Source: Paramacrobiotus metropolitanus (taxonomy: Eukaryota; Tardigrada; Eutardigrada; Parachela; Macrobiotidae). Taken from it: a stretch of DNA of 64,000 nucleotides. Each line of letters starts with the position of its first letter. The first letter of the stretch is position 1. A program made the translations under genes and the position numbers. The notes under the pieces were generated by a model. It had not been told where the DNA came from. It searched no databases and was given only the letters and a program-made list of their open reading frames with translations. The stretch covers positions 496,001 through 560,000 of the forward strand of contig NW_026570314.1 of assembly GCF_019649055.1 (NCBI RefSeq). Reading direction: 5' to 3'. Shown piece after piece: positions 24,606 through 37,100 of the stretch.

Positions 24606-27600
24606 ATGACAGGCTTGCCAGCTGCTAGCACCGTTACAGATTTGACCCCATGGGTGATACCATCCTTTATCAATGGCTGCGTCTGCCCAATCGATGACCA
24701 TGTGTGGACTTATGGTGCGCTGGACACTGGTGTCGATGCTCCGCCCACGTTGTACCGCCGCGGACCGGCCAAGCAGCGCGTCAACGGACTGGCACTGAAC
24801 CTGGACGCTGGCTTTACACACAGGCTCAAAAACCGGCCGGCCAAGGATCCCAAGAATTTTCCGCAGCGCTACCAATTGGCCCCGTTGCGACAATGGTGTC
24901 AGGAGCACCCGGACGTCTTTAGAGATCCTGCGTTAGTATATTTAACTACTTTTACGCGTGTTTCGGTTGATTCAGTTTCACTTTGGACTTTGGCACTGCA
25001 AGCTCGAATTGTGCCGTATGCTTTATGATGTTTGCAGTTGTAGACCAGAAGTCGTCTGCTGGGCTGGATTGCTGAAAACGATTATGCTCACGCCGGCACA
25101 TTTGCACAACCCGGAAGGTAGGATTAGCTCATAATTATAACGGGCAACGGAACCGGCTAATATCGTACTGCTCGAAATATTGCTTACCCATCAACTGAAG
25201 ATACCGCAGCAAATACGTCGCTACATATACTTACTACCCTAGCATTTCGGCATTTTATACTACCCTTAATTTGGCATATACTGACATTTTATTGCTCAAA
25301 ATACTGTAGTTCTGTCGCCAGCTCTGCGCAAGAATAATAGTTTTCACAGCAACATACACAAATTGTTGATTATACATAAGGATGATATAAAACGCCTAAA
25401 TATATATAATTTTATGTAAACTTAATGGTTAATATGTATACATACTATGCATACTGTTATGAGTTGTTCTTTGTTTTATCCTATTCAGAGTTAGGAAGTG
25501 GTTTTGATGGTACAATTCAGAATGCACGGAAACTTTAAAGGCACTTATATTTTTTTCGGTTTATGGCCAGATGATTATACATGCGTGAAAACTGCTTGTG
25601 CAACGTCCGGTCTAAGAGTTATGCTGGTTTCAAAGAATGATTTTGTAAAAAGATACCGATTTCACTTTGCACGTAAATGGACATGACTTGAAGATTGCTT
25701 TTACACCGATCCAGTATTCCATGATTTTTTTCCAATTTTAAAATGAATTTTAAAATTTTTGAAATTCATTTTAAAATTTGAAAAACATGCTAGAACAGTG
25801 GATCGGTGTGAAAACGTTCTTTGTGGTTATGTGCATTTACGTGCAAAATTTGAGGGAGATCGGTCCATAATGAGACTTTTGGTACACCTGAATGCATTTA
25901 AACTTTTTAGAATTTTGTAACAGCCATAACTCTTGAACCTGATGTTGCGCGCACATACGGTTTTCTCGCCAGCGTATACAAATCATCTGGCTACAGAATG
26001 CTGTGAATCGAAACAAAAATGTGTTTGGGAGTGCGCGAAAGTGAAAGTTTCCGTGCATGTACACAAATTTGGTACCATGTACCGGGCCACTTCCCTTAAA
26101 TGCAAGCAGTATATGGCTTTATGCAGCCACAGGGTGGATCGTGTTGGCCTGGAAAATCGAAGGAACGCTGTACCTGGCGCACGTGAACCGTCCAGCAAAG
26201 CCCGTGGAACAGCCCGCGATGAAAAAATCTTCGGAAAAGGATAACGAAGACACGGAGCGCTACTCATTCTGGTAGGCGTGCAATAAAAGTATACTGGTTA
26301 AGCAGCGGAACCACATTTAGTATACTTCATATGCATACTGTTTTAATCTTTTTAACTGCACGAAATCAAGGTGATACTATATTTTATTTTTCGCTTATCA
26401 AATGTGAACAGCATTTATATCAAAATTCAATTAACCTTCCGCTGATGTGTACTAGGCGCTTTTGCCGCTTTGTATTTTCGCATGGTTACCCGCAGATGTG
26501 TCTAGAGAATGTTTAATTTTGAGTGCCGGTTGTTAGTAAACTCTGCAAGAAAACGGGTGTATCTGTACACAGTGACGTGAAAAGCGTTTGTGCGCGCCTT
26601 AACTTTCAAGCTTTCAAGTGCGCTATCAGGTGCACGTTAGTGAATCTATGCTTATAACTTGTAATTTAAAAGTAGATTTTATAATAAGTAACAGTACTCG
26701 TATTCATAACAGTAAAATTTCATTTAACGCTGCCCTCAATCCTTCCAATGTTCCGAGTACAGAAATGGCGTTGCCTCGCTGAATCTCCAGCGACAGCCGT
26801 TGGCGAAGGAATTCATGAGAGCGAGTTCCACCCGTAGAAAGTTGAGTCGCTTGTCGAATTTTTCACTAACAGGATAGCTGACTTTCCACTTTCCCCATAG
26901 ATCGAGTGTGTCAAAGGCTAGCAGTGTGAGACGTGTCTGTTTGATTTGAAGACGTATCTGTCGTTTAGATAAGTTCCGTCAGTAATATTTAGTTATCACC
27001 CCTATTCTGCGTTTTAACAAAGCCACACCGTTGTCTTTTAATGTACAGTGCTTACAACTGGCGTCACCAAATTTGCCGATATGTAATGGCTATGCATATT
27101 AGCATCAGTTTTGCGTAGTGTTTTGGGTACAGGGGCCAGAAGTTCGAGCAGTGTCTCACTCATTCGAACGAGGAAGCGAACTTCAGCGATACATCAGCAG
27201 ATAAGACCAGCTACATCGCGGTCCGATCGCGCCGAATTAACGGCATCAAAGTCCTGTTTGGAGCGGAGATAGATTGCCGGGATCCGGACGGTTCCGGACG
27301 CTACGTTGAACTCAAAACAACATCCGTCGACGCCATAAGTACCCACCAAGGCAGGAGTATGAACAATGCCAAAAACAATTACTAGTAAGTCAGCATATTA
27401 CGGGCTTTACATTTTGACTGTGAGAAATTAGTGCACCTAGAAAATGTAATCAAATCCCCATTAATGTTTTTACACAATTTTAAAAAACCTTCCCTGACCG
27501 TAAGTACAGAGAATTATATCTCTGTTCTCTACTATGCCTTCGCTGTGACCCACAGCCTGTGAGTACGAACTCGCTGCCCATAGTTAAAAGCCGATCCGGA

Positions 27601-28673
27601 GCCACCGTTACGACTTGTATCATTTTTGCTGTTACTGTATATCTTTAAGAAACTCATTGTAGACAAATAGTCGCACCATCTAATCTGCATTGCAGTCGCT
27701 TCAAGATGCTGAGTTGGTGGGCTCAGTGTTACATTGCTGCAGTCCCAAAAGTGCTTGTCGGCTACCGGACTGCTGACGGTTGTTGCGTTTCGACCGATGA
27801 ATTCTACACTGATGATCTTCCCGCCAAGAGCAAGGTACTGACAAGTGACAGCACAACCCGAACCATTGGCGCTTTAGCTAAACAAAAGGATTTCAGCTTG
27901 GCGGCTGAAGAGCACTGTACATGTACTGCAGTAGTACAGTGACGTACTGTTATACCATAATCTGTGACGATTATTGCGAATTTCAATGTAAAGGTAGTAG
28001 TGAGTAATTTCAGTGTAAAAGTGTGTGTTCAGGTAGTAGTTCGTATTTCGAAGTACTTGGTGCCAACTTTTGTATGTACAGTACTTATTCCTACTTGCCT
28101 GTTAAAGGCCTGTTTTTTAAACTTTTTGAAATTTTATTTGACCGATAACTACGCTATTACCTGATGCTTCGAGCACAACGTGCACCCGCCACTGCATTTA
28201 AATTATGTGCCTAAACACTGTCAAAAAAAGAACGCAAATGAGTGTCTGGGAGGGCGCGAAAGCGAATGTTTCCGTGCACGTATACGAATTCGGTACGAAG
28301 TACAGTGCTGTACCCGGGTCGTACTTTCCCTGCACCATTAAGTAGCACCGTAGCAGTATCGTTTCCTGGTTTCAGGCGGCAGGAGCTGAGTGGAACTGCC
28401 AAGATGCTATTAATTTTCTGGGTGCCTTTCTGGATAAGGTGAAAAAGACAGTGAAAGAGGACTATACAAAGTGAGTGGGCCGGTCTTTGGCTTGTTGACG
28501 TGAAAAATTTTTGAGCGCGCAACGTGCTGCTTTTTCCGGGCGGCTGTAGTGGATACTTCTTTTGCAGGAATATGTACACATTTGAATGGAGCCCCGGAAC
28601 GTTATTAGTCAAAATCAACAGTATCACAAAGAACCAACCAAAGAAGAGCAGTTACTGTGAAACAGCAGCGTAA
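24606..28673 (+). CDS. DXO/RAI1-family decapping exoribonuclease
   Basis: Seven exons join in phase: 24606-24931, 25038-25117, 26133-26271, 27133-27384, 27696-27834, 28376-28470 and 28568-28673. The order of motifs follows DXO/RAI1: VVCWAGLLKTIMLTP, then GWIVLAWKIEGTLYLAHV, WGQKFEQCL across the exon 3/4 junction, VLFGAEIDCRD (acidic metal ligands), RYVELKT (the E-x-K motif), MLSWWAQCYIAAVPKVLVGY, WNCQDAINFLGAFL and MYTFEWSPG. Family members remove defective mRNA caps, including NAD caps, and degrade the RNA in the nucleus or cytosol. All recognisable catalytic motifs are present and no frame break is seen. The start (ATG 24606) is the first in the open frame, but an upstream exon is possible. 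The 1-kb intron 2 holds a dispersed repeat and intron 3 a retroelement scrap. Confidence 0.88.
25840..26110 (+). repeat. Dispersed repeat copy (family R1)
   Basis: About 270 bp similar to 57395-57680 (opposite orientation), with shorter matches at 28200-28335 and 46440-46540. Shared blocks include 'gtgtttgggagtgc', 'ggtaccatgtaccggg' and 'gatcggtcc'. It lies in intron 2 of the DXO-like gene. No coding capacity or clear termini are seen; it is probably a short non-autonomous element. Confidence 0.55.
26730..26850 (-). pseudogene. Second relic of the PD-(D/E)XK retroelement C-terminus
   Basis: On the minus strand this encodes GTRSHEFLRQRLSLEIQRGN followed by AISVLGTLEGL. This matches the tail of the relic at 17498-18578 (EYLRQRFSIEVQRGNA). 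Only about 40 codons survive, inside intron 3 of the DXO-like gene. Confidence 0.6.
28200..28335 (+). repeat. Dispersed repeat copy (family R1), partial
   Basis: Contains 'gtgtctgggagggcgcgaaagcg' and 'cgtgcacgtatacgaattcgg', aligned with 26020-26075. It lies in intron 5 of the DXO-like gene. Confidence 0.5.
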
Positions 28674-29650
28674 ACTCCGGCTATTGTCCTAATTATTTAC
28701 TTTCCTATATTGACGGATTATCTAATGCAGAATCAGATATGTACTTTGAAATTTTTGTGATAATTACAGATATGTGGCTGGTTTCATCATTGTTTGCTGC
28801 TTCCAGTAGTGCAGTTGCTTTTAGTTTTCTATCGAATTTCTTGTTTACGTTTATCACGTTTTGTCATAACTGTTAAACATTTTATTTGCATTTAATGGGC
28901 TACAGCTGGGCAAAGCAAAATGCAGTACAAATAACTGTATCGACCTAATCTCCTGATGATATCTGCAATGTGCACAATCGTCGATCAGATGCTCACTCAA
29001 AACACTGCTTTAAAAATGGGACGCTAAAACTGGAATGGAGGAAAAAGAGGTTCGATGCGAAGATGCAAACAGAAGGGATTGTTAGAATGGGGAGTATGGT
29101 GGAATACGGCACGAGCGCAAATGGGATCCCTCTGGACCGTACATTCTGCTTAGTAATTTTACACATGTATTTGTTGGTAACCGGTTAAAGTGACGTTTCA
29201 AGCTGCACCTCCGTGTGAAAGTGGATCGTGACAGGGAGCGGTTTTCAGAATTCCATACAATGTACTATTCCGCTTACGTAGATATTGCAGCCCTGCATAA
29301 TTTCCATATCCGGTGAAGAGTTGTTTGTTACTGTTTAAAGAAATTTGCTTTCGCAACTGTAAATCCGCTGAACCGGCAAATTGTTTCCTTAAGCACTTAT
29401 AACCGATGTGTAACGTGCCTCGATGTATCACGTACTACAGTCGCACACACATTTTATATTATTCCTTATGAATAAATGTTTTCAGCGTACGGCTGCATCG
29501 CCAAAATCATATTATCGCTCCAATGAAAAGTACTTAACTGTTGTTTGTCCTGAGAAGTGCATCAATTCCTTTTGCTGTCCCCGGTTTTGAAAGAGGGATA
29601 GTATTGCAGCTGTGCTTTGCTTGTAATTGTAACTGTTCGTATTTGCAATA
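28674..29650. other. Intergenic, no gene recognised
   Basis: Short open frames only. It should contain the promoter of the GH45 gene, but no convincing TATA box or initiator was identified. Confidence 0.4.
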
Positions 29651-30623
29651 ATGCAAGCTCTACTGTTACAGATGTCTGGTATTCTCTCATTGTTCCTGCT
29701 TTCTTCCTACCTGGTGGAAGAAGCCCTGTGCGCCAACATTCAATGGAACGGTAACTGGGCCATGGGCTGCGACTTCTCCGGGAACGATCTATCCCGCGTC
29801 CAGGTACCCAGCGAGCAATGCTGTGGACAGTGTGCCAACAATCCCCAGTGCACCCATTTCTCCTGGACCCGCTCGAAGGGGTGTTCCCTGAAACGCGGTG
29901 CCATCAGCAAATCCAACGCCATAACAGTCGGGGATACTTCTGCAGTCTGCGGAGTGATTCGCGAAACGGCCGGCAGCAGCAACGGCGGTGGTGGCGGTGG
30001 TGGCAGTACGCAGACGGGGAAGACGACCCGCTACTGGGACTGCTGCAAACCCAGCTGCTCATGGAAGGATAAAGCCGTCGTGAGCAACCCCGTGAAAACC
30101 TGCCGCAAGGACGGTATCGCTGCGTTAACTGATGTCAACGCCAAGAGTGGTTGTGACGGCGGTGACGCGTACGTCTGTAACGACAACATCCCGTGGGCGG
30201 TCAACGATAAGCTTGCCTACGGATTCGCGGCCGCCCATATCAAGGGTTCGGATGAGCGCGGATGGTGTTGTGCTACAAGCTGGATTTCACCAGCGGCCCG
30301 GTATCCGGGAAGTCCATGATCGTGCAGGTGGTCAACAGCGGCGGCGATCTGGGGGAGAATTACTTTGATCTGCAGATCCCGGGCGGCGGTTTCGGGATCT
30401 TTGATGGGTGTACGCGGCAGTGGGGCTAGCGGCGAGTGCGTGGGGAGAGCGGTACGGTGGGGTGCGGACGCGGGACCAGTGCAATGCGCTGCCGCAGCCG
30501 ATCCGGGCCGGATGTTATTGGCGGTTTGATTGGTTTAAAGGAGCAGATAATCCCAGCATGAACTTTGCACCGGTACAATGTCCGGCGGAATTGCAGCGCA
30601 AGAGCAACTGTGCTCGCAAATAG
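29651..30623 (+). CDS. Secreted PAN/Apple-like + GH45 endoglucanase (two frame breaks)
   Basis: Starts [20 protein letters not shown], a signal peptide of about 27 residues. Residues 29-107 are a Cys-rich PAN/Apple-like module ([19 protein letters not shown]). A Gly linker (112-118) leads to a GH45 catalytic domain with the family signature [14 protein letters not shown]; Asp130 is the expected catalytic base. The second catalytic Asp lies in [15 protein letters not shown] near 30525. GH45 enzymes hydrolyse beta-1,4-glucan by inversion. The frame shifts near 30272 (after DERGWCC) and near 30422 at a GGGG run (…TRQWG, then AWGERYGG), ending CARK and stop at 30623. No introns are seen. Patchy GH45 distribution in animals suggests ancient horizontal gain. 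The breaks may be real inactivation or assembly indels; both catalytic residues remain. Confidence 0.85.
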
Positions 30624-31131
30624 TAGAACCGTGAAAAATTTGCAACAAAGAATTTCTATCGCATTGACGTACCGTACTATCGAGTTTTGTTATGACTGTT
30701 AAGCATTTTATTCGCATTAAATGGCTATACGAACGCAGAAATTACAACGATGGGCAGAACAAATACAATATTAATATTATTATGTATCAACCGAATCTCG
30801 TGACGGGGATGTGGCTGCTGCTATCAAACTGAATATTTGACATCATTGTGCTATCATATGGCTCAGTCCTTATGCTTTCAAGTTAGAATTTTACCGTGAA
30901 TCAGATCGAAGCTCATTTTCCGCAAGAGCTGCAATACCAAGCTAGAATGTTGCACGTGATACTTATCATTCTCACAAATATCATTAGGGCACTCGGCTTT
31001 ATTTAAACATTTACACTATGTATGTATGTGTAGCACATGCATACACAGCCCGTCTAATAAGTTAACGACATATATCAAACAATAAAGGAGCACACCTGGT
31101 ATTTGAAGCAAAATGTACGCACTAGCAGGCT

Positions 31132-34100
31132 CGAATAAGAAAATTGACAGCATGATATGGTGGCATGTTGTTATAGGCATACTGCCGCCCGTGTTGGCTG
31201 TTTTACTGGACCATTTGTACTTCAAATCATTGACCCGCGTTGTCCAAATATCGTATACCGTTTGGCCGCTGTGTTTTGTCAGGAAGCTGGTATCAGCTGA
31301 ATGAGAATGGGCCGGCATCTCGTTGATGGTTAACTTGTGGGTGGCGGCTCCCCCTGTGGCTCCGAGACTGTACACAAAGCTACTGCCCAAGAGAAAACGT
31401 CCCCGGTAATCCGGAGTATACGAGGTGGGAAGTATCCTGGACAGGTTCTCGTGCGTGTAACTAAAATAACTCCCATCGCACTTTAGCCAGCATGGTGGAA
31501 TCTCTCGGTTGACCGGGTAGGCTATAACCGACCCGATGGGCATCATTCCGGCCTGGATATCCGTTGCGGTCGTTTCCATCTCTCCCATTCGGCTTTGGAG
31601 CTGTCGGACTTTTCGCTCTAGGCGGTGCATTTCCTCTCTTTGGCGAGCCAACGCACCGGTGCTCGAAGCGGACGGCAGGATATTGATGCGGCTGCTGAGT
31701 TCTGATGTGGTCTTCGTCACTTGCACTTGCGTGGACGTTATAACGGAAGATGTTCGCAGTCCTGCAACGCATCCAGAACTGGATACATAGAGTATAGTCT
31801 GCGCTTAAGCTAGCACTTGCGCTCGGATTTGCAGTACTAAAACTTGGACTTGGACTACATAACTAAGACTGAACTGAAGATTCTAAAACTTGGACTATCT
31901 AACGAGTAATAAAACTTGAGCTAGGTGAGTGTTGGGTCTACTTGACTTGGACTTACTAACTTTTGCGGCATATTGTATTAGCTTCAAAATTCTTCAGTTT
32001 CGAGCTAGTCCACTTTAACCTCTTACACTGGAATTGACCTCTCGATCTTAGTTTCGATCTCTCGATCTCGATTTCTTATGTTTTCTTACGTCTCTCAAAT
32101 TATTTCTTAGGTTGTTCCTTAAGAAAACCAGCAACTCAAGGACACTTATGAAACATCATGAACTGAAAACCTAAAACAAATCTCAAGATATCTTAGAAAA
32201 TGTAAGAACGAAAACCTAAAGTAACTAAGAAACTATTGTGTTCAAGTCCAAGTCAAGAAGTCCAAGTCTGATAAGTGGTCCGAAGTGGTCTAGGCCCAGT
32301 TTCTAATTTGAGCGCGGGCCAAATATTACGGATCACCTGACGCTTAAATTTCGAGTAAAATCTCTTGAACAAGGCGGCGGTCGCTTCCGTCTTACCAGAT
32401 AAGTTGATTCGTCGGAGCTGCATGGCCTTGGGAATGAACTTCTCCCCATCCCATTGAATGACGTGTTTGGCTTCGGTCATCAGTTCGACGAGTTTGGCCT
32501 TTTCTTCGTTGCTGACGGACTGCGACGCCGTGTTGACGCCACCGGAGCCAGAGGAGTCGCTCCCAAATATTCCCAGAACGTCCACTTTCGACATGAATGA
32601 ACCCGAGACATTGGTGCTGTCCTGGTTAGCTATGTACTTTTTGATATCGTCCTTTAAAGTGCTATCACTCTTATTGTACGCATCGTTTAAGGACTGGGTG
32701 ATGCGGTCCGGTCGGCCGTTCTCGTCGTGCCAGAACACCGAGCTCCACATCTGCTCCTCGAAGGATTCGGTCGATATGCTCTTGGCCTTGAGAATGTTCT
32801 CCAGTAAGGTGCCGATGGTGATAGACTGGTCTTGGCTGACAAATTCATCGTCGGTCACTTCGCTGGCCACCACATTGCTGGCGATTTCCAGGGTCAGCTG
32901 CTTGAGGTCTCTTCATGAAAACGGTGTCCTTGTTGGGGAAGCGTTGGTTCAGGGCTGTCGCAAGAGCTCCGTTCTGCACGTGCTCCGCTTTGACCTACAA
33001 GCAGCCAGTTACCTCTCCATTTAACTTTTTATTATAATTATAAACAACTACAGTAAAGCGGATGTTGTCTAAGCGGTTCAGCATGTTGTGTCTAACCATG
33101 GCCCGTTTCCATAACTGGTTTGCCCTCATTCAGGGCCGTCGCGAGTTCCGAGGGTAGGGGGGAACGCGCGGTCGCGCGCCCGGCGCGCCAGTTCGAAAAT
33201 GGCTCAAAAATTGAAAAAAATCGTAGAAAAGTGGCTCAAAAAAGCCACTTTTCTACGCTTTTCTATTGTAATTTTCGAGCGCCAGTCCCATTTTTTCGCG
33301 CCAGCGCCAGTTGCGCCCAGCACGTCCCCCCTCGCGACGGCCCTGCCCTCATTTAACTTAACGGAAGTGGTCAAGCTTTTCTAAACTTGACTTTATTTGG
33401 CTTCGGTTCTGCTTTGTTCGTTCGTTCTACTAATTTAGGTCCACAAGAATCTGTTGGTTCTCGATTCTGAAAACTGTTACCATAGATGATTTCGTGACCT
33501 TTTGTAACTTGTACAGTCAACTGCATTCTTTGAGTGTTGAATAAGAAATTCGATTTGATAAGTCGCTTTATTATGGTTTGTACATTAAATGCACTGCGCG
33601 TTTGATTTTTCAAATGCTTTGGAAAAGCTTTTGATGCATCTAGGGAGCTTGTTATTTCGAACCCTGGATAATTTTAGTCAAACCAATAACACAAAAGGGC
33701 TGATCTTGGGAAAAAGATTAACCGTCGCTGTCGCATTATTAAGTTCTCCTGTAAGCGCACCTGTACTACACCTGCGCAGGTCAACGATGACCTTTACCTA
33801 TGTGTTCCTATAACGATTAGGCAACGCACCCGTAAGACAGTGACCTTCATTCAATATAACACTATGCCCACAATAAACAATGCTAATGCTAGATAGCCAG
33901 GTGTAGATTGGGAGTCGACTGAGAGTCTGCTGGTGGACTGCTGTCATACTACTGACTGGTACGGAGTGGAGGGGTGCTTTATATATGGTCCTGGTCCGGA
34001 TGGGTTCGGCTACCATATGTGGGGCTGGTGTGGCGACAAGCCAGTGACAGAGTGCATAACGGCAAAATGATGTGATATGCGGTCACCATGATGTCATATG

Positions 34101-37100
34101 ACCGCGCAAAAATGTGCAGGGCATACCTGCACGTAGGTTTCCGGTGACTAATGGTCGTGCGGTGCGACAAGAGAAGATGTCGTCACACTAACATTGGTCG
34201 TGCGGTGCGACTAGAGAAGATGTCGTCACATCGCTCCGGAGCGCTTATCTGCGGGAAGCGTTCATATATTTCGAACGACCAAGCGAGGTGGTATTTAAAA
34301 TCGCCCTGGGCGTCAATTGCGGCAAGGGACGCAAATATTAAAAGCACCTTTTGATCGGAAACCAAAGTTAGGCGGAGACTGTAGGCTACATACCTGTGAC
34401 GGAGAGATCAGTACGATAGGAATAATTACCGTAATAATCTATCCTACCGACCTACTCAACGACAGAGTATGAGCTAATAATCTCAATGTGGCATAGCTAA
34501 GTCTACGAATCTACGCGAAGCGAGAACTGCATCTCCGACGATATTTTAATTAGAAACTCCGAAACTGCCAAAACTCGTAATGAGAGAACTGATTCCAAAA
34601 GTACTGCCACTCACGGACACTTATATAGACACGGCGCATCCGTGTTGAAACAACCAAAAGTAAATCCGAACACAAAAGAGAAACGTCGAGAAAGTGTAAG
34701 AATAATACAAAGTACGAGTAAAGCCGTCACATTATTACGTACGTATCGCTACAGTACCGCTATATCACGTCACCCCCGCAAACGGCTCTTGGGGAACCCA
34801 GCACAAAAAGAACAGAAAAGGAAAGCAAAAAACAGGAACAAAAACTAAATGAGTTCTCATGCTCACGACTGGGCAAAGGCGGGCATTCCATCCACCGTCC
34901 ACAAACTGACTGATCCTCCTCCACGGGTGACTGAGTGAGATGTTGAATGAGGAGAGGATCCTTGACGGGATGGAGAACTGAGCGTAGGCAGAAAGACTGA
35001 ATAGGATGGCAGAACGGCAGTCGGAGTAAAGACAAACAGGAAACGTCGGAACGAAACAAAGTTCATGTTTTTTCAGTGGCAAACATTAAATTAATGTAAA
35101 TCGCCGATGAAAAACTAAAGCAAAAAACATCCGCGATGAAAAATGAAAATAAAAGCAAACACCACTTTGAAAATTGCGAAACACAGTCAAACGCAAGTAG
35201 TCAGCATAACACCCGAAGGCGGTTACCAATGCGACTCTCGTAGCACACACAATCACCGTTTGACGGCATTCAGAAAGGATATCTCCGGGAATAAACTCCC
35301 AAGAAATTTACAGGCGCATTGTCCACATCACTGGACACCACTTCATACACCATTTTCACTACTTGACCATCAACTTCAGTTACCGCATTTTTTGAATCAG
35401 CTAATGTCTGGTTTTCAACTTTGGACTTTCTGCAATTATCTGCGTCGATGCGTCGACCAGCCCCATTATAATCGCACTGAACACATTTCGTAGTGCACTG
35501 GCTTTCTCCCTGTAACTGACAATTATGAATTTTTTCAAACTGCAATTCACCGCACACTTCCGCTACGCATTCAACATGGCGGATTTTCGCACAATCTGAG
35601 ACATTTCTACATACATTTTCAGAAACTTCAGGATAATCACATTTCAACAAAACATTTCCAATTGTTTTCTCCATATTATGCCAATAATACCGAGTGGTCA
35701 GATACTGTTGAACTGACACTCCGTGCGGCATTAATTCATTTTTTAAACATCGTTCACGTACTGATTCAACCAGTTTTTCCTGCCATTGTTTAGGCACCAC
35801 AATTTTGTCGATACCATTTTCAGAGCGCTTTCTACAAAGCAAACCATTTATCACAACAAAGTGATAAATTTCTTCATTTTGAAATTTATTTTTCGCTTTA
35901 ACTGGGTTTTGTACAAGTAGAACCAGTGTTTGGTATCCTTGTACTTGCGCTGCTCGGCTTTCCAAAATTTTTCGTTTACAAAATTTTCAGCCATTAAGGC
36001 GCTCCCATTCATATCGGGCTTGCCCCCGCAAACTTGACTGGACACAGTCGTTTGCAACGCATCGGGCGGTAGCTCATTGGGCACTGTTCGCCCCCGCAAA
36101 CTTGACTGCTGCTGCTGCACTTCAGTTTCCACCTTTTCAGTTAATTTTAAATCGCACTGTACAGTACGAATTTCCAGTGAACGCGCTTCTACATTTTTCA
36201 AATTGTACCGCTTAAGCACTTCAGCTGGCGGCTCATTTGACACTTCTTTCCATTTACCCTCGAAAGTACAGTACTTTGCTGGGTGCAGCTCATGACATTT
36301 AAAGCAGATCGGCTGACCGCTATCAGTTCGCCATTTATTAATATCAATTTCGACATTTCCGATCATGTACGGCTTATTACCATAATTATTGTAACATTCA
36401 TAATTTTCATCATATTCACATTCGTCATCATTCAAACTTTCGGTTTCATATTCACCGTATTCATTTCCACAGTCATCTTCGTATTCATACATTTCTCGTT
36501 GCACTCTCAGTACGTACAGCGTTTTTAGCTGTGCCATAACATCTTCAACAGTTTTCGGTTTTGACAAAGTCAAGTTTTCATACCACTTATTACGCGTTTT
36601 TTTCAAGCCCAGAACGAGTACAGATACTCTTTCTTCTTCCTTCGTACCAAGTGCATTAAACCAATTTAGGTATCCGTCAACGTAAGAATTAACCGTGTCT
36701 TCCTCTTTGAAGGCACGTGCATACATCGCTTGCCGTATTTCGGCCGGATCACTCTCCGATGAGAAGTGATTAATTAGCATGACTTTCCATTCCTTCCAGT
36801 CCCTATCGGGATTTAATTTTTTATGTTCCGCATACCACAGATATGCATCACCCTTCAATGAATATGACAGTCCTTTTTCGATCAACTGTTTTTCGCTCCA
36901 GCCATTCAAATCTTTACATCGTTCACAGTCCATTATGAAACGTTCTACTTTACCGCTTTCTTGCGTACCTTCGTACACTTGCGGATACTGTATTTTGTCA
37001 CCGACTTCAGGCATTCGCTGCATTTCTTCCATTTTCAACATCAAAGCTAACTGACGCTCCATCAATTCAACAGCTCGTGTTTTTTCGACACGACATTCAT

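Noticed and set aside
24486-24908. 140-codon minus-strand frame
   Set aside because: Antisense to exon 1 of the DXO-like gene, whose motifs and phases are consistent on the plus strand.
25492-25686. 62-codon frame starting MVLMVQFRMHGNFK
   Set aside because: Falls inside intron 2 of the DXO-like gene next to a dispersed repeat and shows no protein similarity.
31113-33024. Plus-strand open frames opposite the collar-domain gene
   Set aside because: They are antisense shadows of better supported minus-strand exons.
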